Positions 8,474 to 17,182 are shown, counted from the stretch's first letter. The stretch is DNA of 64,000 nucleotides from Blautia hominis (GCA_002270465.1 NQOF01000005.1:186001-250000); one strand, 5' to 3'. Numbers and translations are program-made. Notes: generated by a model from the letters alone, not told the origin.

Positions 8474-9757
8474 TTATAAGAATAACAATGAGATTTTAGG
8501 TATATAGGTTACCAGCAGCAATACGATCAGTGCTGCTATGATCAATGAGATCACTGCTTTTGATATCTGCTTTAAGTTTACATTGCCCACACCGCATGCC
8601 ACATAGAGGTTTACCCCTACCGGAGGAGTGAAAAGCCCGATCGCCAGATTGACGATCATCACCACGCCCAAGTGGATCAGATCCACACCCAATGCCTGTG
8701 CCACCGGCACGAACAGCGGGGTAAAGATATATAAAGCGGACGTGGAATCCAGGAAGCAGCCTGCGATCAGCAGGATAATATTTACTATAATAAAGAAAAC
8801 GATCACATTTCCGCCTGTTGCACTCTGAAGTGCGGAACTGATGGCTACATCCAGTCTTGCCCTGGTAAGTACATATGCGAACAGGCTGGCTGCCGCTGTA
8901 ATAAACATGACCGTGGCTGTGGTGGATGTAGTATCGAGAAGTATGGCATAAAACTCTTTCAGCCTTATCTTCTTGTAAACAAAAATCCCTACAAACAATC
9001 CGTACACAACTGATACTGCCGCTGCCTCTGTGGGGGTGAAAATACCACCATAGATACCGCCCAGGATAATAACCGGCATCATAAGTCCCCAAAATGCATC
9101 TTTAAATGCCAGCCAGCGCTCCTTTTTGCCGGCTTTCGGCAGTGTCTTCAGGTCGGATCTTCTTCCTACCACAAGAGCCACCACCATCAGTGCCGCTCCC
9201 ATCAAAAGACCCGGAACAAGTCCTGCAATAAACAGTTCACCGATGGATGTATCGGCGATGGAGCCATATACCACAAAGGTTATGGAGGGAGGAATGATGA
9301 CCCCTATGGCTCCCGCCGCTGCCATTAACGCTGCTGAAAACGCAGGTTTATAGCCTGATTTGATCATGGCCGGCACAACGATAACTCCAAGTGCCGCCAC
9401 AGTTGCCGGTCCTGAACCGGAAATAGCCGCAAAGAAACAGGAAACAATGACACATACAATGGCAAGTCCGCCTCTGATATGGCCTACACAGGCCTCAGCC
9501 AGTTTGATAAGTTTCTCTGATATTCCCGCTTTCTCCATAATATTTCCTGCTAAGATGAAGAAAGGAATTGCCAGTAATACGAATTTGCTGGTTGACGCCG
9601 ATACGATCATGGGAAGACTGCTCATTACCGTATCCAGCGGTCTTCCTGCTCCCTGGGCGATCATGGCTACCACGCTGGAAGTACCGAGGCACACCGCTAT
9701 GGGCGCTCCCATGAGAAGCAGTACGGCGAAGCTAATAAAAAGGATTGCTGCTACCAC
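8474..9757 (-). CDS. dctM: TRAP transporter large permease (DctM family)
   Basis: A 427-residue integral membrane protein with about 12 hydrophobic segments spread over its whole length. It is the ion-coupled transport channel of a TRAP uptake system. Typical motifs are PFFILAGNIMEKAGIS, GSGPATVAALGVI, PPSITFVVYGSIADTSIGELFIAG and GLFTPPVGVNLYV. Translation starts at a GTG (9755-9757) whose G is the last base of the dctQ stop (TAGTG), so the two are coupled. Closest use is uptake of carboxylates or sugar acids driven by Na+ or H+. Confidence 0.95.
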   Translation of the reverse strand: MVAAILFISFAVLLLMGAPIAVCLGTSSVVAMIAQGAGRPLDTVMSSLPMIVSASTSKFVLLAIPFFILAGNIMEKAGISEKLIKLAEACVGHIRGGLAIVCVIVSCFFAAISGSGPATVAALGVIVVPAMIKSGYKPAFSAALMAAAGAIGVIIPPSITFVVYGSIADTSIGELFIAGLVPGLLMGAALMVVALVVGRRSDLKTLPKAGKKERWLAFKDAFWGLMMPVIILGGIYGGIFTPTEAAAVSVVYGLFVGIFVYKKIRLKEFYAILLDTTSTTATVMFITAAASLFAYVLTRARLDVAISSALQSATGGNVIVFFIIVNIILLIAGCFLDSTSALYIFTPLFVPVAQALGVDLIHLGVVMIVNLAIGLFTPPVGVNLYVACGVGNVNLKQISKAVISLIIAALIVLLLVTYIPKISLLFL

Positions 9758-10236
9758 TATTTGCTTACCTCCTCTTCGGGATTTCTCTTAATCTCTTCTA
9801 TCAAAACCTGTAAAAAACGAATGGCTGCAAAGAATGCACCGATCGGCACAAAGGAACCGAATATCCATTCCGGCCACTGCATACCTGCCGTGACCTGCCC
9901 CAGGATCCTCTGATTCCTCACCATGAGGATCCCGTAGTAGAAAATAGCTCCGGTAAACAAAACTGCCACAAAATAACCTATGATCTTTAACACCTTTTCC
10001 ACCTTGGGTCCTACCGCATCGGTCACAATGCTCAGGCCCAGATGCGCTCTCCGTTTTGCCGCTATTGCTGTGCCCAGCATACTCAGCAGTACAAAGAGGT
10101 AGGTCGTGATCTCCTCCGAAAAAGAAAAGGATGCACTGAACAGGTATCTGGCAACCACGTTGGCAAATGTGAGGATCGTCATAACGATCAGACAGGCAGC
10201 CGCCAGTATTTCCTCTATCTTGTCAAATATCCGCAT
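9757..10236 (-). CDS. dctQ: TRAP transporter small permease (DctQ family)
   Basis: A 159-residue protein with four predicted membrane helices, the usual DctQ size. It contains NVVARYLFSASFSFSEEITTYLF (conserved RY..SFSEE type motif) and RRAHLGLSIV. It bridges the binding protein and DctM. The stop shares one base with the dctM start, and the gene lies 13 bp after dctP. Confidence 0.93.
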   Translation of the reverse strand: MRIFDKIEEILAAACLIVMTILTFANVVARYLFSASFSFSEEITTYLFVLLSMLGTAIAAKRRAHLGLSIVTDAVGPKVEKVLKIIGYFVAVLFTGAIFYYGILMVRNQRILGQVTAGMQWPEWIFGSFVPIGAFFAAIRFLQVLIEEIKRNPEEEVSK

Positions 10237-10249
10237 TTCATTTCCTCCC

Positions 10250-11290
10250 TCACTCTTCGCTCTCTATCCGGAAAGCCTTACAGGCCTTCTCGCCGTATTT
10301 GTCTATAAATTCTTGTTTTACACCACGGATCTCTTCCTTAAAGGCATCCAGTTCTTCTGCGTTTAATTCCGTTACCGTCATACCCTCGGATTTAAACTCT
10401 TCCACAATGGCTGCCTCTTCTTCCTCCACCGTATCTCTTCCCCATTCACAGGCCTCTTTTGCCTTTTCCTGAAGGAGTTCCCTTGTCTCCTGCTCCAGAG
10501 ATTCCCAGATCTCCGTGTTTGCTACAAATAAATCGTTTTCATATGTATAATTCCACAATGTGAGATAGTCCTGGATCTCATCCATCTTGGCAGATTCCGT
10601 GATACAGATGCCGTTTTCCTGCCCGTCGATGGTTCCCTGCTGGATGGCTGTGAAGACCTCGCTCCAGCTCATTGCCACCGGATCAGCCCCTAAAGTTTTG
10701 AAGAACTTCATATAGACTTCACTGCCCGGCACACGGATCTTCAGTCTCTTTACATCTTCCGGTGTACGCACCTCGCGTTTGCTGTTTGTGATCTGGCGGA
10801 AACCATTGTGGAAAGAACCCAGATAGGTGATCCCTTTGGCCTCCAGACGCTCTGCGTAATACTCGCCGCCAGAACCGTCAATGATCTCTCTTGCATGTTT
10901 GTAATCGTCAAATATCCAAGGAATGGTTGCCACAGATAACTGCTCGTCTATGACTGCCATTACACATGTGGCGTAGGCTGCCAGGTCCACACCCCCGCCT
11001 GCTATCATCTCGATTCCCTTTGTAGAGTTTCCTCCGGCAAGCTGGTCATTGGGATACACCGCAATGGTCACATTTCCATCGGATGCTTCTTCCACCAGCT
11101 CCGCAAATTTATCTGCTACTCTGGAGTCAATCTGAATGTCCGTTCCATTCACTGCCATGACCAGTTCGATCTTCTGATAACCATTCCCGGTTTCCCCTGA
11201 AGCCTCCACATTCTCAGCACCGCCGCACCCCGTAAGCAGCCCCGTCATAACCGCCCCCGCCAGCAGCAGGCTTAACACCCTAGCTTTCAT
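10250..11290 (-). CDS. dctP: TRAP transporter substrate-binding lipoprotein (DctP family)
   Basis: A 346-residue extracellular receptor. The N-terminal signal peptide ends in a lipobox (LLTGC), so the mature protein is a lipoprotein anchored at the membrane. The binding domain has the DctP hallmarks VRTPEDVKRLKIRVPGS (the arginine in KIRVP normally salt-bridges a substrate carboxylate), PVAMSWSEVFTAIQQGTIDGQE and ENDLFVANTEIW. The arginine suggests an acidic ligand such as a sugar acid. It is the first gene of the operon, behind the promoter at 11355-11383. Confidence 0.94.
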   Translation of the reverse strand: MKARVLSLLLAGAVMTGLLTGCGGAENVEASGETGNGYQKIELVMAVNGTDIQIDSRVADKFAELVEEASDGNVTIAVYPNDQLAGGNSTKGIEMIAGGGVDLAAYATCVMAVIDEQLSVATIPWIFDDYKHAREIIDGSGGEYYAERLEAKGITYLGSFHNGFRQITNSKREVRTPEDVKRLKIRVPGSEVYMKFFKTLGADPVAMSWSEVFTAIQQGTIDGQENGICITESAKMDEIQDYLTLWNYTYENDLFVANTEIWESLEQETRELLQEKAKEACEWGRDTVEEEEAAIVEEFKSEGMTVTELNAEELDAFKEEIRGVKQEFIDKYGEKACKAFRIESEE

Positions 11291-11354
11291 AAATACCTCC
11301 TTTAAGTTCCCCGTTTCATTACATCCTACGTTGGTTGTTTTTCTCTATGAATAC

Positions 11355-11383
11355 ATCCTAACATCCCATGTTTGGAAAGTCAA
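11355..11383 (-). promoter_or_regulatory. dctP operon promoter with palindrome in the spacer
   Basis: On the minus strand, -35 TTGACT (11378-11383), 17-bp spacer and -10 TAGGAT (11355-11360). A perfect palindrome AACAT-CCC-ATGTT (11360-11372) fills the spacer next to the -10. Its position would block RNA polymerase, so it is a good candidate operator for the FadR-type regulator encoded at 5040. Confidence 0.65.
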
Positions 11384-11547
11384 TAGTTTTCGTTAGATTC
11401 CATTATATGTACAATATCCAATCCCATCTCCTGTACATTATGCACAAAAGGAGAGCTGAGTAAGCCAGCTCTCCTTTGTCCCAGTCTGAACAGGTACTTG
11501 TATACCTGGACAGCATATTTTGTGTAGATCTGCTCCATATCCTGCAT
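11380..11547 (-). pseudogene. Remnant of an ECF-type sigma factor (N-terminus only)
   Basis: A 55-codon frame with a strong AAGGAGG ribosome site opens with MQDMEQIYTKYAVQVYKYLF, the typical start of sigma-70 region 2.1 in Lachnospiraceae ECF factors. After about 23 residues the similarity ends and the frame runs through a hairpin and stops. Everything needed for promoter recognition (regions 2.4 and 4) is missing. It lies between the ABC permease and dctP. I read it as the surviving 5' end of a deleted sigma gene. Part of the dctP promoter lies within its 3' end. Confidence 0.6.
11447..11477 (-). terminator. Hairpin downstream of the ABC transporter operon
   Basis: Perfect 12-bp stem (arms 11447-11458 and 11466-11477) with a 7-nt loop, followed on the minus strand by TTTTGTGC. 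It lies about 190 bp after the permease stop and upstream of the dctP promoter. The U-run is short. It lies inside the sigma-factor remnant. Confidence 0.6.
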
Positions 11548-11667
11548 CTTTCGTCCTCCTTACCCATAAGAGCTTCCGGCATTGATTTCGTTACAGAAAT
11601 ATATAGATTTTTTTATGCGGCACAGCGGCAGGATACACAAAATGCGGAAATGTGTGATCGGCGCATT

Positions 11668-14352
11668 TTAGTCTGCAAACCTCCGCAGACGTTCTGTTAT
11701 GCTTTTTTCTGTCATCCGCCTGTACATGCAGACTGCAGTCAATATGCAGATAAGGAGCAGACACACGGTGATGCCTCCCATCCAAGCCCAGGGATAATAA
11801 AATTTAAAGTAAAGCAGGTTCTGTTTTATGGCTTTTCCAAGGATCCATAGAACTGCGGAGCCAAATGTAAGCAGGATCCCGATCACGCTCAGACCGTAAA
11901 ATGCCCCTTCCAAAACCACCAGCCTGCCCAGTTGTTTTCTTGTCATTCCCACACTCTCCATAACGGCCAGCTCTTTTTGTCTGGCTGAAAGGCTTGTGTA
12001 AAGTGTATTAAAGTAGTTTGCAATTCCCATGACCACCAAAAGGACACTAAGTGCACCCATAACGATCCTGCTTGCCCGGATATAGGAGGAAGCATCCAAA
12101 AGAGCATCTGATTTACTGTTCATATAGATATAGTGTGCTTCACTTCTGTTCCTGTTGTCCTGCTGTATGATCTGCGTAAGTTCCTGTTTGATGAGAGGCT
12201 CCTTCTGCCTGTCCACATCTATCTGTATGCCGAAAATCTTTTCTTTAAACTCCAGGCTCTTAAAAGCTTTCTCTGTCATGATAAAATAGTTGATGCCGCT
12301 TCCGTGGGATGTCATTCTCAGTTTTGGAAAATGTTTTTTTGATATGTCCAGATATCCTGCACAGGTGAGTTCCCCTTTCAGGTATTTGTCATCCACCATC
12401 TCCTCAAAAAGCGAAAGGCTGTAAAAGTGCAGAGGCTTCCCAATGGTTTTGTCGGCGTCCTCCTGCAGTTCTTTTGACAGCTCATGTGTGTGCAGGAGCA
12501 TGGCGCCTGTACCGTTTTCCAGACTGTCCACATCTGCTTTTATGCCATACGCATCCACATACTCCCTCAGTTCTTTTACAAAGGCATCATCTACGATCTG
12601 CACAGTAGTAAAAAAATTAACATCCATGGTGCCATATACAGACTTCAAACGGGGCAGAAGGGCTTCGTCCCCGCTATCCTCTGTGCCATTAGTGTCAGAA
12701 GGCATATCAAGCATGGCAAAGCAGCCTTTTGTATAGCTTGTATTTTCAGCGGAAATCCCATCCACTGCCAGTATCTTGTCTCTTATCTCTTCTGTAATGA
12801 CCGGGGTATCATCCTCCCAATCATATGCAGAAGAACCGGCATCCCGCACAATATTTACAAAGGTACTGATATCGAAATCCGGACGCTCCTCAATGCTGTT
12901 TGTTATGTCTGTCCCCCTGCTGATGACCACTGCTCCCAGAGCGGAAATGCATCCAACGCTCAGGGAAAGCAGGGTAACTGCAAACCGTCTTCTGGAACGG
13001 ACCACATTCCTCCAGGCCATCTCTGCCACTGACGCGCCATCCCCGCGGCGCCTTCCTCTTCCTCTGCCCTGACGGGTGCTATCCTGGGTGTGCAGAGTGC
13101 GTCTCAATCGGCTTCCGGTATGGCTTGCTGCCACAGATGCCGTCTCCTCATAGCGGACAGACTCTATAGGACTGAGCCTCATCACTTTGCGGACAGCGAT
13201 CCCGGCTGCCAGCAGAGTCGTCATACTCACAAACACAACGCTGACTGCCAAAAAACCGGGATAAAAACCGGTCATGCCCCTGGCACTTCCCATCCCATGC
13301 AGATATAATTCCCCAAGCGTCCCGGGAAGGACAAACTTCATGACCAGAGAGCCCACCGCTGCCCCTATAAGGCATCCGGCAAGGATCACTTTTCCGGTCT
13401 GTCTGAATACGATCTTCCGGATCTGGCTGTTGGTCGTACCGATGGTCTTCAGCAGTCCGTACTGCCGTATGTCATTGCCAAGTGTGATGGAAAGCACATT
13501 ATAGATCAAAAGAAACGCACCGCCCAGGATCATAACGCTGCAGAGAAACGCAACCAGATAGCTGCCCGCAAAATCCTCCACAACCGTAAAGGCCAGGGAG
13601 TTCATCCCAATGAACTGCTGGGCAACAGATTCCGTCTGCACATCCTCATAGAGCTTTTCCTCCATAAATTCTCCGTCTGCAAGAATCCCGTCCTGTTCCA
13701 TGAGGATATAGCTGGCAGGAAATTTGGAGATCCCCAGGCTTTCAAGATATGCCTCGGAAAAATAAGCAATGGGGGCATTCAGCAATGGGTTTACATAATC
13801 CTTATAGTAACCGGATAAGACAAAGCTGTCCTCCATGCTCTCCCTGCTGCCGTTTTGAAAAAGTTCTGCATCCAAGGTCATACCCACAGCAGGCTTTTCT
13901 ATTCCAAGCTGTTCAAGCCCTCTAAGCGGCAGCATTACCTCATTTTTCTCTCTGGGGTAATGTCCTGTAACATCTGTATAAGCCGGCTTCTGCAGCTTTT
14001 CAAAGGCTGTGTTGTCAAGAACCGTACAGCCCATCACAGGGACCCCCTCTTTTTGCCAGACGGCAAAATCATTTTCCACCCCTGTATTTTTCACATAATC
14101 CAGTGTCTTTATTTTTTCATACTGTTTTTCCGAACCGTTCTCCAGTGAAAGGCTGGCAACACTTCCCCCGTTTCTGGCGTATAACAGATAGTCCGCGTCC
14201 ATTTTACCCCTGGCAATGCTGAATGCGCCGAATACCATGAACACAGCCAGAGCTGCCGCCAGTGTAAGGACACGGTTCCTCCCTTTGTTCTTCCTGTCAT
14301 TGGCCTGCGCGAGTTCCCGGATAACCTCCCTGTTGTTGTTCCTAAGTTCCAT
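11668..14352 (-). CDS. ABC transporter permease, duplicated FtsX/MacB-type
   Basis: An 894-residue membrane protein with two copies of the FtsX fold. Helix 1 (about residues 29-48) is followed by a ~200-residue extracellular domain. Three helices cover about 265-390. A basic linker (rich in R, about 415-445) leads to helix 5 near 455, then a second large extracellular domain, and three final helices (about 765-890). MacB-like families of this type act mechanically on lipoproteins, peptides or envelope compounds instead of importing solutes. The matching ATPase gene ends 2 bp upstream, and a two-component system precedes both. Antimicrobial-peptide sensing or resistance is plausible, but it is not a canonical BceB. 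Confidence 0.9.
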   Translation of the reverse strand: MELRNNNREVIRELAQANDRKNKGRNRVLTLAAALAVFMVFGAFSIARGKMDADYLLYARNGGSVASLSLENGSEKQYEKIKTLDYVKNTGVENDFAVWQKEGVPVMGCTVLDNTAFEKLQKPAYTDVTGHYPREKNEVMLPLRGLEQLGIEKPAVGMTLDAELFQNGSRESMEDSFVLSGYYKDYVNPLLNAPIAYFSEAYLESLGISKFPASYILMEQDGILADGEFMEEKLYEDVQTESVAQQFIGMNSLAFTVVEDFAGSYLVAFLCSVMILGGAFLLIYNVLSITLGNDIRQYGLLKTIGTTNSQIRKIVFRQTGKVILAGCLIGAAVGSLVMKFVLPGTLGELYLHGMGSARGMTGFYPGFLAVSVVFVSMTTLLAAGIAVRKVMRLSPIESVRYEETASVAASHTGSRLRRTLHTQDSTRQGRGRGRRRGDGASVAEMAWRNVVRSRRRFAVTLLSLSVGCISALGAVVISRGTDITNSIEERPDFDISTFVNIVRDAGSSAYDWEDDTPVITEEIRDKILAVDGISAENTSYTKGCFAMLDMPSDTNGTEDSGDEALLPRLKSVYGTMDVNFFTTVQIVDDAFVKELREYVDAYGIKADVDSLENGTGAMLLHTHELSKELQEDADKTIGKPLHFYSLSLFEEMVDDKYLKGELTCAGYLDISKKHFPKLRMTSHGSGINYFIMTEKAFKSLEFKEKIFGIQIDVDRQKEPLIKQELTQIIQQDNRNRSEAHYIYMNSKSDALLDASSYIRASRIVMGALSVLLVVMGIANYFNTLYTSLSARQKELAVMESVGMTRKQLGRLVVLEGAFYGLSVIGILLTFGSAVLWILGKAIKQNLLYFKFYYPWAWMGGITVCLLLICILTAVCMYRRMTEKSITERLRRFAD

Positions 14353-14354
14353 GG

Positions 14355-15029
14355 TCAGTCCTCCCTCCTGCAGATGCGCCCGTCCTCAATCCGGATCATC
14401 CGGTCTGTCATCTGGGCGATCTCCTCATTGTGAGTGACAATGACTATAGTCTGGGAATACTCCTGGGCCATGGTCTTCATAAGGCCGATCACCTCAAGGC
14501 CTGTTTTGGAATCCAGGTTTCCGGTGGGTTCATCTGCCAGGATAATAGCGGGTTTTGTCACCAGCGCCCTGGCTATGGCCACACGCTGCTGCTGTCCGCC
14601 GGAAAGGGTGCCTGGCATCTGGCGGATCTTCTCATCCAGGCCCAGGGAGTGGATGATCCTGTCTACAAATTCCCGGTTGATCTTTACTCCGTCCAGTTTC
14701 AGCGGAAGGACAATATTTTCGTATACGTCCAGCACGGAAACCAGATTATAATTCTGGAACACAAATCCGATATTCCTGCGTCTGAATACGGTCAGCTCAT
14801 CATGGTCCATGGCTGCCAGCTCGTATCCTCTGACGATCACACTGCCTGTTGTGGGATAATCCAGCCCGCCCAGCATGTTTAGAAGGGTTGTCTTCCCACT
14901 TCCCGATGAGCCTATAATGGAAATAAATTCTCCTTCCCTGATGTCCATATCCACACCGTCCAGTGCCCGGACCACAAACTCCCCTGTTTTGTAAATCTTT
15001 TCAAGGCCCCTTGTCCTTAAAACTTCCAT
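14355..15029 (-). CDS. ABC transporter ATP-binding protein (MacB/LolD/BceA type)
   Basis: A 224-residue ATPase. Walker A is [11 protein letters not shown], followed by [11 protein letters not shown], the Q-loop region [18 protein letters not shown], the signature [15 protein letters not shown], Walker [12 protein letters not shown] and the H-loop [12 protein letters not shown] and DVYENI are typical of the MacB/LolD/FtsE branch. The ATG has AGGAGG upstream. It is coupled to the permease gene 2 bp downstream and lies 197 bp after the histidine kinase gene. Confidence 0.95.
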   Translation of the reverse strand: MEVLRTRGLEKIYKTGEFVVRALDGVDMDIREGEFISIIGSSGSGKTTLLNMLGGLDYPTTGSVIVRGYELAAMDHDELTVFRRRNIGFVFQNYNLVSVLDVYENIVLPLKLDGVKINREFVDRIIHSLGLDEKIRQMPGTLSGGQQQRVAIARALVTKPAIILADEPTGNLDSKTGLEVIGLMKTMAQEYSQTIVIVTHNEEIAQMTDRMIRIEDGRICRRED

Positions 15030-15055
15030 ACTTTCCTCCTTGCCTGCCCGCTTAG

Positions 15056-15122
15056 GTATGCTCCCGTGCGTTTTCCCCTGCAGCTTTCCCCTTCGGGATC
15101 ACAGAGGGAAATCCGTGCATAC
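15056..15122. other. Inverted-repeat region between kinase and ABC genes
   Basis: The 197-bp gap holds nested complementary segments: GTATGC (15056-15061) with GCATAC (15117-15122), and TTTCCC with GGGAAA inside. It could be a structured leader ahead of the ABC genes or an old mobile-element scar. A short stretch near 15155-15185 resembles the end of family B elements. No clear terminator U-tract is visible. Confidence 0.3.
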
Positions 15123-15226
15123 TTCAAGGCTGGCTCCTGTTTATTTGCCTGCAGCTAACTGTTTCATGCATTCACAGTTATGCCTGCTGCCATATCCTGA
15201 GGATAACAGGTAAATCTAACAATCTC

Positions 15227-16207
15227 CTAACAGGGAAGATAAATAGAAATGGAAGTACCGTCCGGCTCCTTTTTTACTTTTAAAAAACCTTCATGCCTCT
15301 TAACGATCTCTCTTGTAATATACAGGCCTATGCCGAATCCCTCCTGGTTTTTCACATTACTTCCCCTGTAAAAGCGGCGGAAGATCCGGTTCTCATCATC
15401 GGGGATGCCCATACCGAAGTCGCGGACCTCAATCTGTGTGAACATCTCATTTTTCACTGCCCGGACAATGATCTCGGAAGACGCAGGGGAATATTTTATG
15501 CTGTTGTCCAGCAGGTTTGCCACGGCCTCGGAAATCCAGTTTCTGTCATGAGAAAGTGTCAGGGCTGCCGGACAGTCCAGGGTTATTTCCATATGCTTTT
15601 CCCGTGCTTTTTTCCTTACCTGGAAAATGGCCTTTGCTATGGTCTCCCTGAGATCCTGCTTCTCTTTTCTGATCTGGATAATGCGGTGTTCCATACGGGA
15701 TGCGGAAATGAAGCTCTCTGTCAGAAATTTTATCTTCCGTTCTGACTGCTCCACCGCACAAATACAGGTGTTCTGCTCCTCTTTTGTCAAGTCCTGCTCC
15801 CGCAGAAGATCAAGATAAGTCTCCATATTTGTAAGCGGCGTTCTGATCTGGTGGGCGATTTCGGAGAGAAATCGGCGGACCTCCTCCTGCTCTTCCAAAA
15901 GTTTTTCGTTGTATTTTGTCACCATGGCGTGAAGCCTGACAGTCTGCGCCTGAAGCTTTGATACCAGGCTGTCAGCGTTTTCCGTTATGACCGGGCTGCC
16001 GTCTCCTCGGATCAGCTGCTCCAGAATATCAGCGATTTGTATCAGGTCATTCTCATATTTCTTCCTTATTCCTGAGAATACCGGTATAGAGCAGCAGAAA
16101 AAAAACACTGTCAGAAACAGATATCCTGCGTCGGCGGTTATGATGGAAGCCAGGACCCCCGCAGCGGCGGGCAGGACCCCTGCTGTGTAATATAAATACT
16201 TTTTCAT
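15227..16207 (-). CDS. Sensor histidine kinase with intramembrane-type input
   Basis: A 326-residue kinase. Two N-terminal helices (about 5-24 and 28-46) are separated by only a few residues, so there is almost no extracellular sensor, as in BceS-type intramembrane-sensing kinases. HisKA carries H119 in SEIAHQIRTPL. The ATPase domain shows NLLDNSIKYS, FGMGIPDDE and GFGIGLYITREI. It follows the response regulator with a 3-bp gap and precedes the FtsX-type ABC genes, whose permease may deliver the signal to the kinase. Confidence 0.93.
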   Translation of the reverse strand: MKKYLYYTAGVLPAAAGVLASIITADAGYLFLTVFFFCCSIPVFSGIRKKYENDLIQIADILEQLIRGDGSPVITENADSLVSKLQAQTVRLHAMVTKYNEKLLEEQEEVRRFLSEIAHQIRTPLTNMETYLDLLREQDLTKEEQNTCICAVEQSERKIKFLTESFISASRMEHRIIQIRKEKQDLRETIAKAIFQVRKKAREKHMEITLDCPAALTLSHDRNWISEAVANLLDNSIKYSPASSEIIVRAVKNEMFTQIEVRDFGMGIPDDENRIFRRFYRGSNVKNQEGFGIGLYITREIVKRHEGFLKVKKEPDGTSISIYLPC

Positions 16208-16210
16208 AGG

Positions 16211-16879
16211 CTAATCTCCAAAGGTGTACCCAAGGCCGAATACATTTTTAATATATATGGGGCTGGACTTGTCCGGTTCAATTTTCTTTCTCAGACGGTT
16301 TACTGTGACGCTTACCGTATTCTCCACCACAAACTGACCGTCAATGTCCCATATTCTTTCCAGTATGGTTTCTTTTGTCAGAACCTGCCCCCGGTTTCTG
16401 ACCAGAAGTTCCAGAAGGCTATATTCCTTTGCGGTCAGACTCACCTGCTGCTCCTGGCAGAATACCTGCTTCTTCTTCCGGTCAATCCTGAGTCCCCGGA
16501 AAAGAAAAATATCCTCCTCCCCGCCGCTCCTGCGCAAAATAGCTTCAATCCGTTTTTTCAGAACGGGCATCTGAAACGGCTTGACCACATAATCGTCGCA
16601 CCCGGCATCAAAAGCCTCCAGCATATCCCGCTCCTCGTCTCTGGCAGTCAGAAAAAGTACGGGTATTTTCCCGAAACGTTCTGCCTCCCGGCAGATGGAG
16701 ATTCCGTTTCCATCCGGTAGATTTATGTCAACCAACATCAGGTCAGGATTATCCTGAAGCAGGGTAATGCCGTCCCTGCAGGATTTCCCGGTTGTTACCT
16801 GATAGCCTTCTTTCTTCAGCGTGATGACAAGGGCCTGGTTTAAGAGTTCGTCATCTTCGATCACTGCTATTTTTTTCAT
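16211..16879 (-). CDS. OmpR/PhoB-family response regulator
   Basis: A 222-residue two-domain regulator. The receiver has the acidic pocket E8-D9-D10, phosphoacceptor D51 in LVDINLPDG, the threonine in FLTAR and the lysine in VKPF. The C-terminal winged helix contains LTAKEYSLLELLVRNRGQV and VTVNRLRKKI. First gene of the kinase-ABC locus. AGGTG lies before the ATG. A diverged family A mobile element ends only 43 bp upstream of the start, so little native promoter DNA remains between them. Confidence 0.95.
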   Translation of the reverse strand: MKKIAVIEDDELLNQALVITLKKEGYQVTTGKSCRDGITLLQDNPDLMLVDINLPDGNGISICREAERFGKIPVLFLTARDEERDMLEAFDAGCDDYVVKPFQMPVLKKRIEAILRRSGGEEDIFLFRGLRIDRKKKQVFCQEQQVSLTAKEYSLLELLVRNRGQVLTKETILERIWDIDGQFVVENTVSVTVNRLRKKIEPDKSSPIYIKNVFGLGYTFGD

Positions 16880-16922
16880 CTATTTCACCTGTTTTTCTAT
16901 GTAGTATGTTGTCCCCTGCATC

Positions 16923-17077
16923 GTTACCATTCACACCCATAATCCGGCCAGGTATTTTATACTCCTGCGCATGAAGATCCCAAGGCAGCCAGCGCCATAT
17001 GGAGTAGAGTGCTGCATATCTGTGCATCGCCAAACGTGTTACTATCCTGCGCTTTTTGCAGGGCTGTGAATCGTAAT
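16923..17077. mobile_element. Family A MITE-like element, diverged copy (A0)
   Basis: A 155-bp non-coding element in the opposite orientation to copy A1. Its ends are GTTACCATTCAC and, inverted, ATTACGATTCAC. The core matches the family (GGCAGCCAGCGCCATATGG, then ATATCTGTGCATCG). Flanks CCTGCATC and TCTGCATC are a 7/8 target duplication. It lies immediately upstream of the response regulator gene. Confidence 0.7.
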
Positions 17078-17106
17078 TCTGCATCAAATAGAGGCAGGGT
17101 ACAAAA

Positions 17107-17137
17107 AAGGAGCGACAGCATGCAACTATTGCTCCTT
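17107..17137 (-). terminator. Original terminator of the AAA-ATPase gene
   Basis: Stem AAGGAGC / GCTCCTT (17107-17113 and 17131-17137), followed on the minus strand by a run of six T. It now lies 208 bp from the ATPase stop because element A1 inserted between them. Before insertion it was about 16 bp from the ancestral stop at 17153-17155. Confidence 0.65.
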
Positions 17138-17182
17138 AGCTTGATTTTATATTTATTCCAGAACCTCTACCTTGCAGGAATG

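Noticed and set aside
2621-11290. Sulfoquinovose (sulfo-transketolase) operon
   Set aside because: Split transketolase fits, but no sulfoquinovosidase, sulfosugar isomerase or sulfonate exporter is present. Kept only as a possibility inside the finding.
15130-15190. Possible family B fragment in the kinase-ABC gap
   Set aside because: Only a short TAACTGTT...CACAGTTA stretch matches; no ends or duplication. Too weak to call.
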